From Clostridia bacterium (GTDB lineage Bacteria > Bacillota > Clostridia > Christensenellales > Aristaeellaceae): a DNA stretch of 5,032 nt. Shown piece after piece: positions 1 through 5,032 of the stretch. The position numbers were made by a program, and so were the translations under genes. Location: contig JAFZLE010000109.1 of NCBI GenBank assembly GCA_017551645.1, positions 1 through 5,032 of the forward strand, written 5' to 3'. The notes under the pieces were generated by a model. The model did not search any database and was not told the origin of the DNA. It worked only from the letters and a program-made list of their open reading frames with translations. Position 1 is the first letter of the stretch, and every line of letters starts with the position of its first letter.

Positions 1-22
1 CTCAAAAAAGAGGGATTACAAC

Positions 23-427
23 ATGAACATAATCACTCGGTTTGACCCGGACAATGCGCAGAAAGCACACAATGACACTATTCTTGCCGGCCCTGTGCTC
101 CCGGCCGGACTCCTGTCCCCGTTCGATCACGCATGGGGATATCTGAACGGCCCCGGGGCGATGGAGCCCCATACGCACCATAAGGAAGAAGTTTATATCT
201 TCACAAAAGGGTACGGCTATGTTGTTGTGGATGACACCTTCTATCCTGTCGGCCCGGGAGACGTAGCCCATATTCCGCCGGACGCCCTGCACAGTGTGGT
301 AAACGAAGAGGAAGGCGAGCTCATGTGGGCAGCCTTCTGGTGGGATATTGTAGCTCCGAGGGAGAAGAACGGAAACCCTGCCAAAGAGGAAGACCCGAAT
401 GAGTGTAACGTATTTAATGACAGGTAA
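23..427 (+). CDS. Single-domain cupin protein (134 aa)
   Basis: A small stand-alone cupin, a beta-barrel fold that usually binds one divalent metal. Both cupin motifs are visible. Motif 1 has H50-x-H52-x3-E56 followed by a Gly at 63, and motif 2 is the G-x5-P stretch running into H90 and N94. H50, H52, E56 and H90 would be the metal ligands, all present, so an active metal site is plausible. The start ATG at 23 has an AGAGGG site at 9-14, 8 bases upstream. The gene ends in tandem in-frame stops, TAA TGA (425-430). Length fits a one-domain cupin. Small cupins act as isomerases, dioxygenases, sugar-binding proteins or sensors, and the sequence does not say which. The C-terminal 25 residues are polar and probably disordered. 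No signal peptide is seen, so it is likely cytoplasmic. Family call is firm; function unknown. Confidence 0.9.
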   Translation: MNIITRFDPDNAQKAHNDTILAGPVLPAGLLSPFDHAWGYLNGPGAMEPHTHHKEEVYIFTKGYGYVVVDDTFYPVGPGDVAHIPPDALHSVVNEEEGELMWAAFWWDIVAPREKNGNPAKEEDPNECNVFNDR

Positions 428-481
428 TGAACTAAAACTATCTCATTGAATACTCACGGATTTCGGACACTTAAAAGAAAC

Positions 482-1573
482 ATGAAATATCTGACTCCTG
501 ACTATTATCCGCATTTTCATTGCAAAATCAGCCAATGCCGCACGGACTGCTGCACCGGCTGGCCGGTATCTTTCTCAATAAGCGAGTATTTCAGGCTGCT
601 GAGCGTTGAGTGTTCTCCCGAAATCAGGAGAAAACTTGATATCGCGCTGCATCTGACGGAGCATCCGACTGAAGATGATTATGCGATGCTGCTTCATAGC
701 TATACCGGCAACTGTCCGCTTCGCCTGTCAGACGGGCGGTGCGGTTTACAGGCAGACGCGGGAGAAAACGCGCTGCCGGCTGTCTGCAGGCTTTATCCGC
801 GCGGCATTCGCAAAGGCGAGTGCAGCTGCGCCAACAGCTGTGAAGCGGTGGTCGAGCTGCTTGCCCGCGCAGAACCGATACGTTTTGTCATTCTTGATCT
901 GGAAACAGAATATCCGCCGGATACCCGTATTCATTTTTTCGAGACCGCGGGCCGTGAAATGGAGATCCGGCTGTGGCTGATACATTTTATGCAGGATCGG
1001 CGGTTTTCACTCGGCCATCGCCTGGCCATGATGGGAACGGCACTCAGAGATATGGATGAAGCCTTATCCGCCAAAGATCATAGGCGCGTTGAAGAACTGC
1101 TGAACGAGCCGTGGCAAATCGCACCGCCGCCGTTGAAGGGAGACGCTTTTCCGATAGTTCGCCGGATGCTTGAACTGCTGAAAAGTGACAGCATGCAAGA
1201 TTACGCCGAGATGGCGCTTGACAATTTCTCAGCGGAAAAGTATAAAGGGAAAGACGCAGCTGACGAGAAATTGAGACAGGCTGAGCCAAACTGGGAATCC
1301 TGGTTTGAAAACCTGCTCGTGAACCACATGTTCTTTTCACAGTTTCCGTTCCAGGACAGACCGGTAAGCCTTAAAGATGAAACAGAGGCATTGTACGCGG
1401 TATACGCGATGCTCCGTTTTCTGACAATTGGGGCAGGAAACGGAGACAAGGAAAAGACAACAGATGCTATAGCGGCTTTATTCAGGCTGGTGGATCACAC
1501 AGCTTTCGACCGCTATGCCGTGCCCGTTCTGCATAAGATAGGAGCGGATCCGCGCGCCTTATTAACGATCTGA
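482..1573 (+). CDS. FliB-like Cys-cluster protein (putative lysine-N-methylase family, 363 aa)
   Basis: Resembles the FliB flagellin lysine-N-methylase family: the N-terminus MKYLTPDYYPHFHC, the C14-x4-C19-x3-CC(23-24)-x-G-W block, a second block with C78 and C87, then C102 followed by R-x-YPR, and C114, C116, C120. Ten cysteines fall in the first 120 residues and fit an iron-sulfur or metal site; FliB is reported to use a [4Fe-4S] cluster for methyl transfer to flagellin lysines. The remaining 240 residues are helical with no recognisable motif. I chose ATG 482 because homologues begin at this MKYLTPxYY segment; the longer reading frame opens with a TTG at 446 that has no ribosome binding site, and the site before 482 is itself weak (AAAAGAAA). 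No flagellar gene is nearby, so the substrate may not be flagellin. It follows the cupin by 54 bases and could be co-transcribed. Family fairly sure, substrate not. Confidence 0.8.
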   Translation: MKYLTPDYYPHFHCKISQCRTDCCTGWPVSFSISEYFRLLSVECSPEIRRKLDIALHLTEHPTEDDYAMLLHSYTGNCPLRLSDGRCGLQADAGENALPAVCRLYPRGIRKGECSCANSCEAVVELLARAEPIRFVILDLETEYPPDTRIHFFETAGREMEIRLWLIHFMQDRRFSLGHRLAMMGTALRDMDEALSAKDHRRVEELLNEPWQIAPPPLKGDAFPIVRRMLELLKSDSMQDYAEMALDNFSAEKYKGKDAADEKLRQAEPNWESWFENLLVNHMFFSQFPFQDRPVSLKDETEALYAVYAMLRFLTIGAGNGDKEKTTDAIAALFRLVDHTAFDRYAVPVLHKIGADPRALLTI

Positions 1574-1649
1574 ACAGGGCTGTCATACGTAGGCTTCAGA
1601 AGAATGATGATATCGGGATCAAATAACTCTGACGGCAAACCTATATAGT

Positions 1650-1654
1650 GGAGG
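1650..1654 (+). promoter_or_regulatory. Ribosome binding site GGAGG that sets a TTG start
   Basis: A full GGAGG lies 8 bases before the TTG at 1663. The same reading frame also has a GTG at 1648, but that codon overlaps the GGAGG itself and has no site of its own. The TTG is therefore the better start, and it places the signal peptide directly at the N-terminus. Confidence 0.75.
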
Positions 1655-1662
1655 ATAAACCA

Positions 1663-2646
1663 TTGAAGGCACGTACGATAGAAACCCTCTTTATATTGTC
1701 CTGTGTTTTGATCATGTCTCTGCTCAGCGGCTGCGCGGCGAGCGGCGGAACGGATCCCGCAGCGGATCTTCAATCCGGGGGATCGCCTGAAAGCAGTCAT
1801 ATTCTGGTTGCTTACTTTTCCGCCACTGGGCATACCGCGCCGATCGCCGAGTATGCGGCTGAGATCCTTGGCGCCGACCTGTATGAGATCATCGCAGAGG
1901 AGCCTTATACAGAAGCGGATCTCGCCTACTATACGGGAGGACGATGCGACCAGGAGCAGGACGACCCCAGCGTCCGGCCTGCCATCTCAGGCACGGTCGA
2001 AAACATGGAACGGTATGACATCATATTGATCGGACATCCGATCTGGCATGGCCAGGCGCCGCGGATCATTAGCACATTCCTTGAGAGCTATGACTTCAAC
2101 GGTAAAACGCTGGTCACGTTTTGCACCTCGGCATCCAGCGGATTGGGGTCAAGCGCAAGGAATCTGTACGGGCTTGTCCCTGAGAGCGTAAAGTGGCTGG
2201 AAAGCAGAAGGTTCCCTATAGGCGCCGCAAAAGAGCAGGTATATGAGTGGCTGGAGGGGATAGGATTGACTGTGGCAGTGGAGAAAGGTATGAAGATACA
2301 GGTTACCGTAAACGATCAGACGCGAACAGCTACGCTGACTGACAACGCGTCCGCCGCCGCGTTTTATGAGCTGCTCCTCAATGGGCCTGTTACTGTTGAA
2401 ATGCACGATTACGGCAGCTTCGAGAAGGTTGGACCGCTGGGTACAAATATCGTTCGAAGTGACGAGGATATCACCACCGCTCCCGGAGATATAATCCTGT
2501 ACCTGGGAAACCAGGTAACGATATATTATGATGTAAACCGCTGGGATTTCACTCTGCTCGGCCGCATTGACGGCGCGACCGGAGAAAACATGCGTGAATT
2601 CCTTGGCAAGGGCAACCCGTCCGTGACTTTCTCGCTTCCTGAATGA
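1663..2646 (+). CDS. Predicted lipoprotein: flavodoxin domain fused to cyclophilin-like domain (327 aa)
   Basis: Starting at TTG 1663, the N-terminus is Lys/Arg-bearing, then a hydrophobic stretch and lipobox L21-S-G-C24, so it should be cleaved, lipidated at C24 and anchored on the outer face of the membrane. A Ser/Gly/Pro-rich linker to about residue 44 follows. Residues 46-205 form a flavodoxin-like domain: a beta strand with the FMN-phosphate loop S53-A-T-G-H-T58, the flavin-flanking GHPIWHGQAP at 124-133, and TSASSGLGSS at 155-164. Residues 210-327 match the cyclophilin-like fold domain found in small bacterial proteins and often next to or fused with flavodoxins; it is not a classical peptidyl-prolyl isomerase and its activity is unknown. 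The domain ends naturally (VTFSLPE), so the gene looks complete. An 89-base gap precedes it, in which I see no convincing promoter. Likely role: extracytoplasmic FMN-dependent electron carrier or reductase, by inference. Confidence 0.85.
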   Translation: MKARTIETLFILSCVLIMSLLSGCAASGGTDPAADLQSGGSPESSHILVAYFSATGHTAPIAEYAAEILGADLYEIIAEEPYTEADLAYYTGGRCDQEQDDPSVRPAISGTVENMERYDIILIGHPIWHGQAPRIISTFLESYDFNGKTLVTFCTSASSGLGSSARNLYGLVPESVKWLESRRFPIGAAKEQVYEWLEGIGLTVAVEKGMKIQVTVNDQTRTATLTDNASAAAFYELLLNGPVTVEMHDYGSFEKVGPLGTNIVRSDEDITTAPGDIILYLGNQVTIYYDVNRWDFTLLGRIDGATGENMREFLGKGNPSVTFSLPE

Positions 2647-2664
2647 ATTGTTGGTATTCAGATA

Positions 2665-2892
2665 ATGTGGCTGCCGCTGGCGATATCCCTAATATGCTCG
2701 GTGGGGTTCCGGCTTACATGGATATATACGTATGCGGCTAAACAGGGAACGATCGAGTCGATACACATTTCCTACCCGCTGTGTTGTGCGCTGTGCGCCA
2801 TATTGAATATCGCTGCGTTTAGTTATGTCTACAAGAAAAGGCTGCGGGGCGAACACGGGCAAAAGCCGGCACAGCCTGCGCGTGAAACGTGA
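2665..2892 (+). pseudogene. C-terminal remnant of a MATE-family efflux transporter (75 aa ORF)
   Basis: The encoded 75 residues match the last part of MATE (multi antimicrobial extrusion) antiporters: a hydrophobic ISLICSVGFRLTWIYT segment (7-22), a short loop, ISYP (35-38), then one last membrane helix (about 37-56) and a basic tail KKRLRG. In full MATE proteins of about 450 residues the GxRxxWIYT and SYP elements sit in the final two helices, so roughly 85% of the protein is missing. No ribosome binding site precedes ATG 2665. The ORF starts 18 bases after the lipoprotein stop and lies in the same frame, separated only by TGA 2644-2646. Best reading: a decayed or deleted transporter gene. 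A small stand-alone two-helix membrane protein is possible but less likely given the missing ribosome binding site. Confidence 0.65.
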
Positions 2893-2933
2893 AGAGGATC
2901 GTGAATATCCTAACTGATTCTATGAGGTGACAT

Positions 2934-3548
2934 ATGTCCGACAGGATCGTTGAGTGGGCAAAAGAACTTCAGAGCCTGGCACAGGCAGGCCTGTGGTATG
3001 GGCAGGGCGACTTCGATAAGGAGCGGTATCGGCGCATCAGGGAGATTTCTGCCGAGATGATGGCGGAACAGACGGATCTCCCTTTGGATAAAGTTAAGGA
3101 TCTCTTTTGCGACGGGATCGGATATCAGACTCCGAAGGTAGGCACCCGAGCGGCGATCTTTCAGGACGGAAAGATACTGCTCGTATGTGAGCGGAACGGC
3201 AAATGGACGCTTCCCGGCGGCTGGTGTGATTACAACCTGTCGCCTGCGGAAAACACGGTCAAGGAAGTGAAAGAAGAAGCCGGACTGGATGTCGAGATAG
3301 ACAGAGTTATTGCCGTTCAGGACAGAGATAAACACAATAAGCCGCAGTATGCCTATAAAGTAGTGAATATCGTATATCTGTGCAGAGCTTTGGGCGGAAG
3401 CTTCGCGCAAAACCTCGAGACCACAGACAGCCGGTACTTCTCTGAAGACTGTCTGCCGCTTCTGGATGAAGATAAGTTCAATGCCGAACAGATCGGTATG
3501 TGCTTTGCGGCATATAAGGCCACGAACTGGGCGGTGCAGTTTGACTGA
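2934..3548 (+). CDS. NUDIX hydrolase with N-terminal helical domain (204 aa)
   Basis: Hydrolyses a nucleoside diphosphate linked to another group; the exact substrate (ADP-ribose, NADH, FAD, a CDP-alcohol) cannot be read from sequence. Residues 1-62 are the helical N-terminal domain seen in a Firmicute-rich Nudix subfamily, with typical WAKELQSLAQAGLWY and RYRRIREISAEMM helices. The Nudix box runs from G96 to L118. It keeps the catalytic/metal-binding E111, E114, E115 and G117, has K110 where the consensus has Arg, and L102 where it has the first Glu; the subfamily commonly lacks that Glu, so this is not a sign of decay. Start ATG 2934 has GAGG at 2924-2927, 6 bases upstream. It heads a tight run with the ABM protein (12-base gap), flavodoxin and EamA transporter, suggesting a role in flavin or nucleotide-cofactor turnover, as inference. 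Confidence 0.92.
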   Translation: MSDRIVEWAKELQSLAQAGLWYGQGDFDKERYRRIREISAEMMAEQTDLPLDKVKDLFCDGIGYQTPKVGTRAAIFQDGKILLVCERNGKWTLPGGWCDYNLSPAENTVKEVKEEAGLDVEIDRVIAVQDRDKHNKPQYAYKVVNIVYLCRALGGSFAQNLETTDSRYFSEDCLPLLDEDKFNAEQIGMCFAAYKATNWAVQFD

Positions 3549-3560
3549 GAGGGAAAGCAC

Positions 3561-3887
3561 ATGGATATTACACTAAACATACGTTATACCGGCAAAAACG
3601 GCGCTGCCCGGAAGTTTGCCGATGAAATGATTTCCAGCGGAACGGTCGCCGCCATCAGGGCTGAAGCCGGCAATCTGCGCTATGAATACTATCAGCCGCT
3701 TGATGATCCGGAGACTGTGCTGCTCATCGACAGTTGGGAGGATCAGGCAGCCATCGATACCCATCACGCTTCCCCGATGATGGCGACCATAGCCGCGCTG
3801 CGTGAGAAGTATGATCTGCATATGACCGTGGAACGGTTTGTGAGTATTGAGGACAACGAGGAAGATAGGAGGTTTATTCGGAAATGA
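3561..3887 (+). CDS. Antibiotic biosynthesis monooxygenase (ABM)-domain protein (108 aa)
   Basis: A single ABM domain, a ferredoxin-like fold that usually works as a dimer. Members include cofactor-free quinol monooxygenases (YgiN-like), LsrG-like enzymes and haem-degrading enzymes. Visible signs are the N-terminal beta strand MDITLNIRYT, helix 13-35, LRYEYYQPLDDPETVLLIDSWED (39-61) with the conserved W59-E60, and the D-T-H-H-A-S segment (66-71) that usually borders the active site; the barrel closes near residue 96. The last 12 residues are an Asp/Glu/Arg-rich tail. Start ATG 3561 has GAGAGGG at 3547-3553, which overlaps the upstream Nudix stop. The 3' end overlaps the flavodoxin gene by 4 bases (ATGA), so translation is probably coupled. 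The flavodoxin partner suggests redox handling of a quinone or aromatic compound, but no substrate can be assigned. Family call firm. Confidence 0.87.
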   Translation: MDITLNIRYTGKNGAARKFADEMISSGTVAAIRAEAGNLRYEYYQPLDDPETVLLIDSWEDQAAIDTHHASPMMATIAALREKYDLHMTVERFVSIEDNEEDRRFIRK

Positions 3888-4372
3888 CCAAGAGCCTGAT
3901 CATCTATTTCAGCAGGGCTGATGAAAACTATGCTGTCGGTTACATCGATAAGGGCAACACCGAGATAGTAGCTGAGTTCGTACAGGAGTTGACCGGCGCG
4001 GACATGTTCAAGGTTGAGCCTGCTGTGCCTTATGCGAAAGATTACAATACTTGCATTCAGGAGGCAAAGCAGCGCATCGGCAATGCGCCGATCAAGGAGA
4101 AACTCACCGACATCTCGGCTTATGACACTGTTTTCGTCATGAGCCCGGTTTACTGGGGCACCTACGCTCCGGAGATGGAAACCGCACTGACCGGACTGGA
4201 TTTTGCGGGGAAAACCGTGCGGATCATCAGCACGCATGAAGGCTCCGGGCTGGCGAACATGGTTTCGGATGTAAGGCGGCTGTGCGTCGGTGCGGATGTC
4301 CAGAAGAACGGTCTTGCCCTCAAGGGTTCTCAGGCAAAGGAGTCAAAACAGAAAGTGGCCGATTGGCTGTAA
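3884..4372 (+). CDS. Flavodoxin (162 aa), cytoplasmic
   Basis: FMN-binding electron carrier of the flavodoxin-like fold. The first strand KSLIIYFSR (3-11) leads into a long insert and G24-N-T26, the form of FMN-phosphate loop seen in clostridial flavodoxins. MSPVYWGTYAPEM (86-98) carries the aromatic residue expected to stack on the isoalloxazine ring, and STHEGSGL (116-123) forms the second flavin loop. No signal peptide, unlike the lipidated flavodoxin at 1663-2646, so the two should serve different compartments. It overlaps the ABM gene through ATGA and has AGGAGG at 3867-3872, 11 bases before the ATG, inside the ABM coding sequence. It probably supplies electrons to an oxidoreductase, or acts as an NAD(P)H:quinone or flavin reductase-like partner; no partner is encoded in view. 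Confidence 0.92.
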   Translation: MTKSLIIYFSRADENYAVGYIDKGNTEIVAEFVQELTGADMFKVEPAVPYAKDYNTCIQEAKQRIGNAPIKEKLTDISAYDTVFVMSPVYWGTYAPEMETALTGLDFAGKTVRIISTHEGSGLANMVSDVRRLCVGADVQKNGLALKGSQAKESKQKVADWL

Positions 4373-4385
4373 GGAAGCGACGATT

Positions 4386-4799
4386 ATGTGGTTTTGGTTT
4401 GCGCTGGGCTCTGCGGTATTTGCCGCACTGACATCTATCCTCGCAAAGATCGGTATAAAGGACGTCAATTCAAATCTGGCTACGGCCATCCGTACTGTAG
4501 TGGTAGTAGTAATGGCATGGGGAATGGTATTCCTAACGAACACGCAGGGCGGGCTCAAGACCATCAGCCAGAAAAGTTGGACTTTTCTGATCCTGTCCGG
4601 GCTGGCAACCGGTGCGTCGTGGCTCTGCTACTACAAGGCATTGCAGGTCGGTGAAGCATCCAAGGTAGTGCCCATTGACAAGCTGAGTGTGATCATCACA
4701 CTGGTGCTGGCTTTTGTAATCCTGCATGAGGAGTTCACAACGAAGTCCCTGATTGGCTGCGCGCTGATCGGAGCGGGGACGCTGTTTATGGTACTGTGA
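4386..4799 (+). CDS. Single-domain EamA/DMT-family membrane transporter (137 aa)
   Basis: One EamA domain of the drug/metabolite transporter superfamily. Five hydrophobic segments are seen at about 2-21, 31-51, 66-85, 94-114 and 119-137. Typical family elements are the start WFALGSAVFAALTSILAKIG, then CYYKALQVGEASKVVPIDKLSV (81-102) and the closing LHEEFTTKSLIGCALIGAGTLF. Most EamA proteins have two such repeats and ten helices; this class has one and is expected to form a dimer. I chose ATG 4386 because the frame is open further upstream but only as an overlap with the flavodoxin gene, and AAGGA at 4371-4375 sits 10 bases before this ATG, overlapping the flavodoxin stop. It is the last gene of the run and probably exports a small metabolite; the substrate is unknown. 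Confidence 0.88.
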   Translation: MWFWFALGSAVFAALTSILAKIGIKDVNSNLATAIRTVVVVVMAWGMVFLTNTQGGLKTISQKSWTFLILSGLATGASWLCYYKALQVGEASKVVPIDKLSVIITLVLAFVILHEEFTTKSLIGCALIGAGTLFMVL

Positions 4800-4826
4800 G
4801 GGATGACAAAGCTGATCCCTTGACTT

Positions 4827-4852
4827 GATAGCAAACATGATAGCAGATAGCA
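4827..4852 (+). repeat. Three direct copies of GATAGCA
   Basis: Exact GATAGCA copies lie at 4827-4833, 4839-4845 and 4846-4852. The first two are 12 bases apart and the last two abut. The third copy forms the 5' arm of the hairpin at 4845-4860, and the first two could pair with the same GCTATC arm. This is too short and simple to assign a function. Confidence 0.6.
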
Positions 4853-4864
4853 CGCTATCTTTTT
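4845..4864 (+). terminator. Candidate Rho-independent terminator
   Basis: The arm AGATAGC (4845-4851) is complementary to GCTATCT (4854-4860), giving a 6-7 bp stem with a tiny loop, followed by T4861-T4864. It lies 45 bases after the EamA stop, where the four-gene run would be expected to end. The stem is short and AT-rich, so it may be only partly effective. Confidence 0.55.
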
Positions 4865-4880
4865 GCCATCGTCCAAGGAG

Positions 4881-4990
4881 CGACGTTGAGATACGCTGAG
4901 GTGCACTGAGCGCCATTCGGTTAAAAGTGCTTAAAAGTGGCAGCCAACTGTTGTGCAATGAGATACGATAAGATACGCTGAAATACGTTA
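4881..4990 (+). repeat. Degenerate decamer-period repeat block
   Basis: Three clusters of 10-base units lie in one stretch. TGAG recurs every 10 bases at 4887, 4897 and 4907. TTAAAAGTGC/G occurs twice in tandem at 4921-4940. AGATACGATA, AGATACGCTG and AAATACGTTA are in tandem at 4961-4990. The 11-mer AGATACGCTGA is present exactly at 4889-4899 and 4971-4981. The period is not a multiple of three and no ORF crosses it with any family likeness. It may be protein-binding repeats, a decayed tandem repeat or the edge of a mobile element; the sequence does not decide. From 4991 to 5032 I see only AT-rich sequence and no gene. Confidence 0.6.
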
Positions 4991-5032
4991 AATTTAAGTA
5001 AAATATTTGGGCAACAATCCCATGGTCGGTGC

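Noticed and set aside
446..481. TTG at 446 as start of the FliB-like gene
   Set aside because: No ribosome binding site, and the twelve extra residues precede the point where the family normally begins.
1642..1649. TATATAGT as a -10 promoter box
   Set aside because: It touches the ribosome binding site, leaving no room for a leader, and no -35 box lies at the right distance.
2895..2911. AGGAT/ATCCT inverted repeat as a terminator before the Nudix gene
   Set aside because: The stem is only 5 bp with a 7-base loop and no T-run follows.
2910..3560. Long open frame on the minus strand (216 residues)
   Set aside because: It lies over the confident Nudix gene and its protein has no recognisable family or domain; a codon-bias shadow.
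3764..4237. Minus-strand open frame of 157 residues
   Set aside because: It is antisense to the ABM and flavodoxin genes, both of which have clear motifs; it shows none of its own.
4290..4385. In-frame N-terminal extension of the EamA gene overlapping the flavodoxin gene
   Set aside because: The 32 extra residues are Arg/Ser-rich with no membrane-protein likeness, and a ribosome binding site with normal spacing precedes ATG 4386.
4825..4899. Short frame TTG 4825 to TGA 4899 as a small gene or integrase tail remnant
   Set aside because: About 24 codons, no ribosome binding site, and no residue pattern I can firmly assign.
4533..4958. Minus-strand open frame of 141 residues running from the repeat region into the EamA gene
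   Set aside because: Mostly antisense to EamA, low-complexity Ser/Arg/Gln-rich product and no family likeness.
4999..5004. TAAAAT as the promoter of a gene beyond the window
   Set aside because: No -35 element at 16-18 bases upstream, and the downstream gene is not visible.

Overview
The window looks like a chromosomal stretch from an anaerobic, low-to-mid GC Firmicute, probably a Clostridia relative. Support for this is the strong AGGAGG/GGAGG ribosome binding sites, a TTG start on a lipoprotein gene, a FliB-type Cys-cluster protein, a Nudix hydrolase with the Firmicute-type N-terminal helical domain, and small flavodoxin, cupin and ABM proteins of the kind common in gut clostridia. No marker gene fixes the genus, so the taxonomy is inference.

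Every gene lies on the + strand. Left part (1-1573): a small single-domain cupin, then an orphan FliB/Cys-cluster protein related to flagellin lysine-N-methylases. Middle part (1663-2892): a predicted membrane-anchored lipoprotein joining a flavodoxin domain to a cyclophilin-like domain, followed 18 bases later by a 75-residue ORF that matches only the C-terminal end of a MATE multidrug/Na+ antiporter and is best read as a gene remnant. Right part (2934-4799): a tight four-gene run of Nudix hydrolase, antibiotic-biosynthesis-monooxygenase (ABM) protein, a cytoplasmic-type flavodoxin and a single-domain EamA/DMT transporter. Spacings here are 12 bases, a 4-base ATGA overlap and 13 bases, so these four are probably one transcript.

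Tail (4800-5032): non-coding. It holds three GATAGCA copies, a hairpin with a T-run that is a plausible terminator for the run, and then about 110 bases of short repeats with a roughly 10-base period.

The genes suggest a small redox and detoxification neighbourhood: two FMN-type flavodoxins (one apparently exported), a possible quinol or electrophile monooxygenase, a nucleotide-pyrophosphate hydrolase, a cupin and a metabolite exporter. No specific pathway can be proven from sequence. I saw no RNA gene, CRISPR array, complete insertion sequence or phage gene. I do not see a convincing new multi-gene system; the items most worth a second look are the exported flavodoxin-cyclophilin lipoprotein, the MATE remnant and the decamer repeat block.
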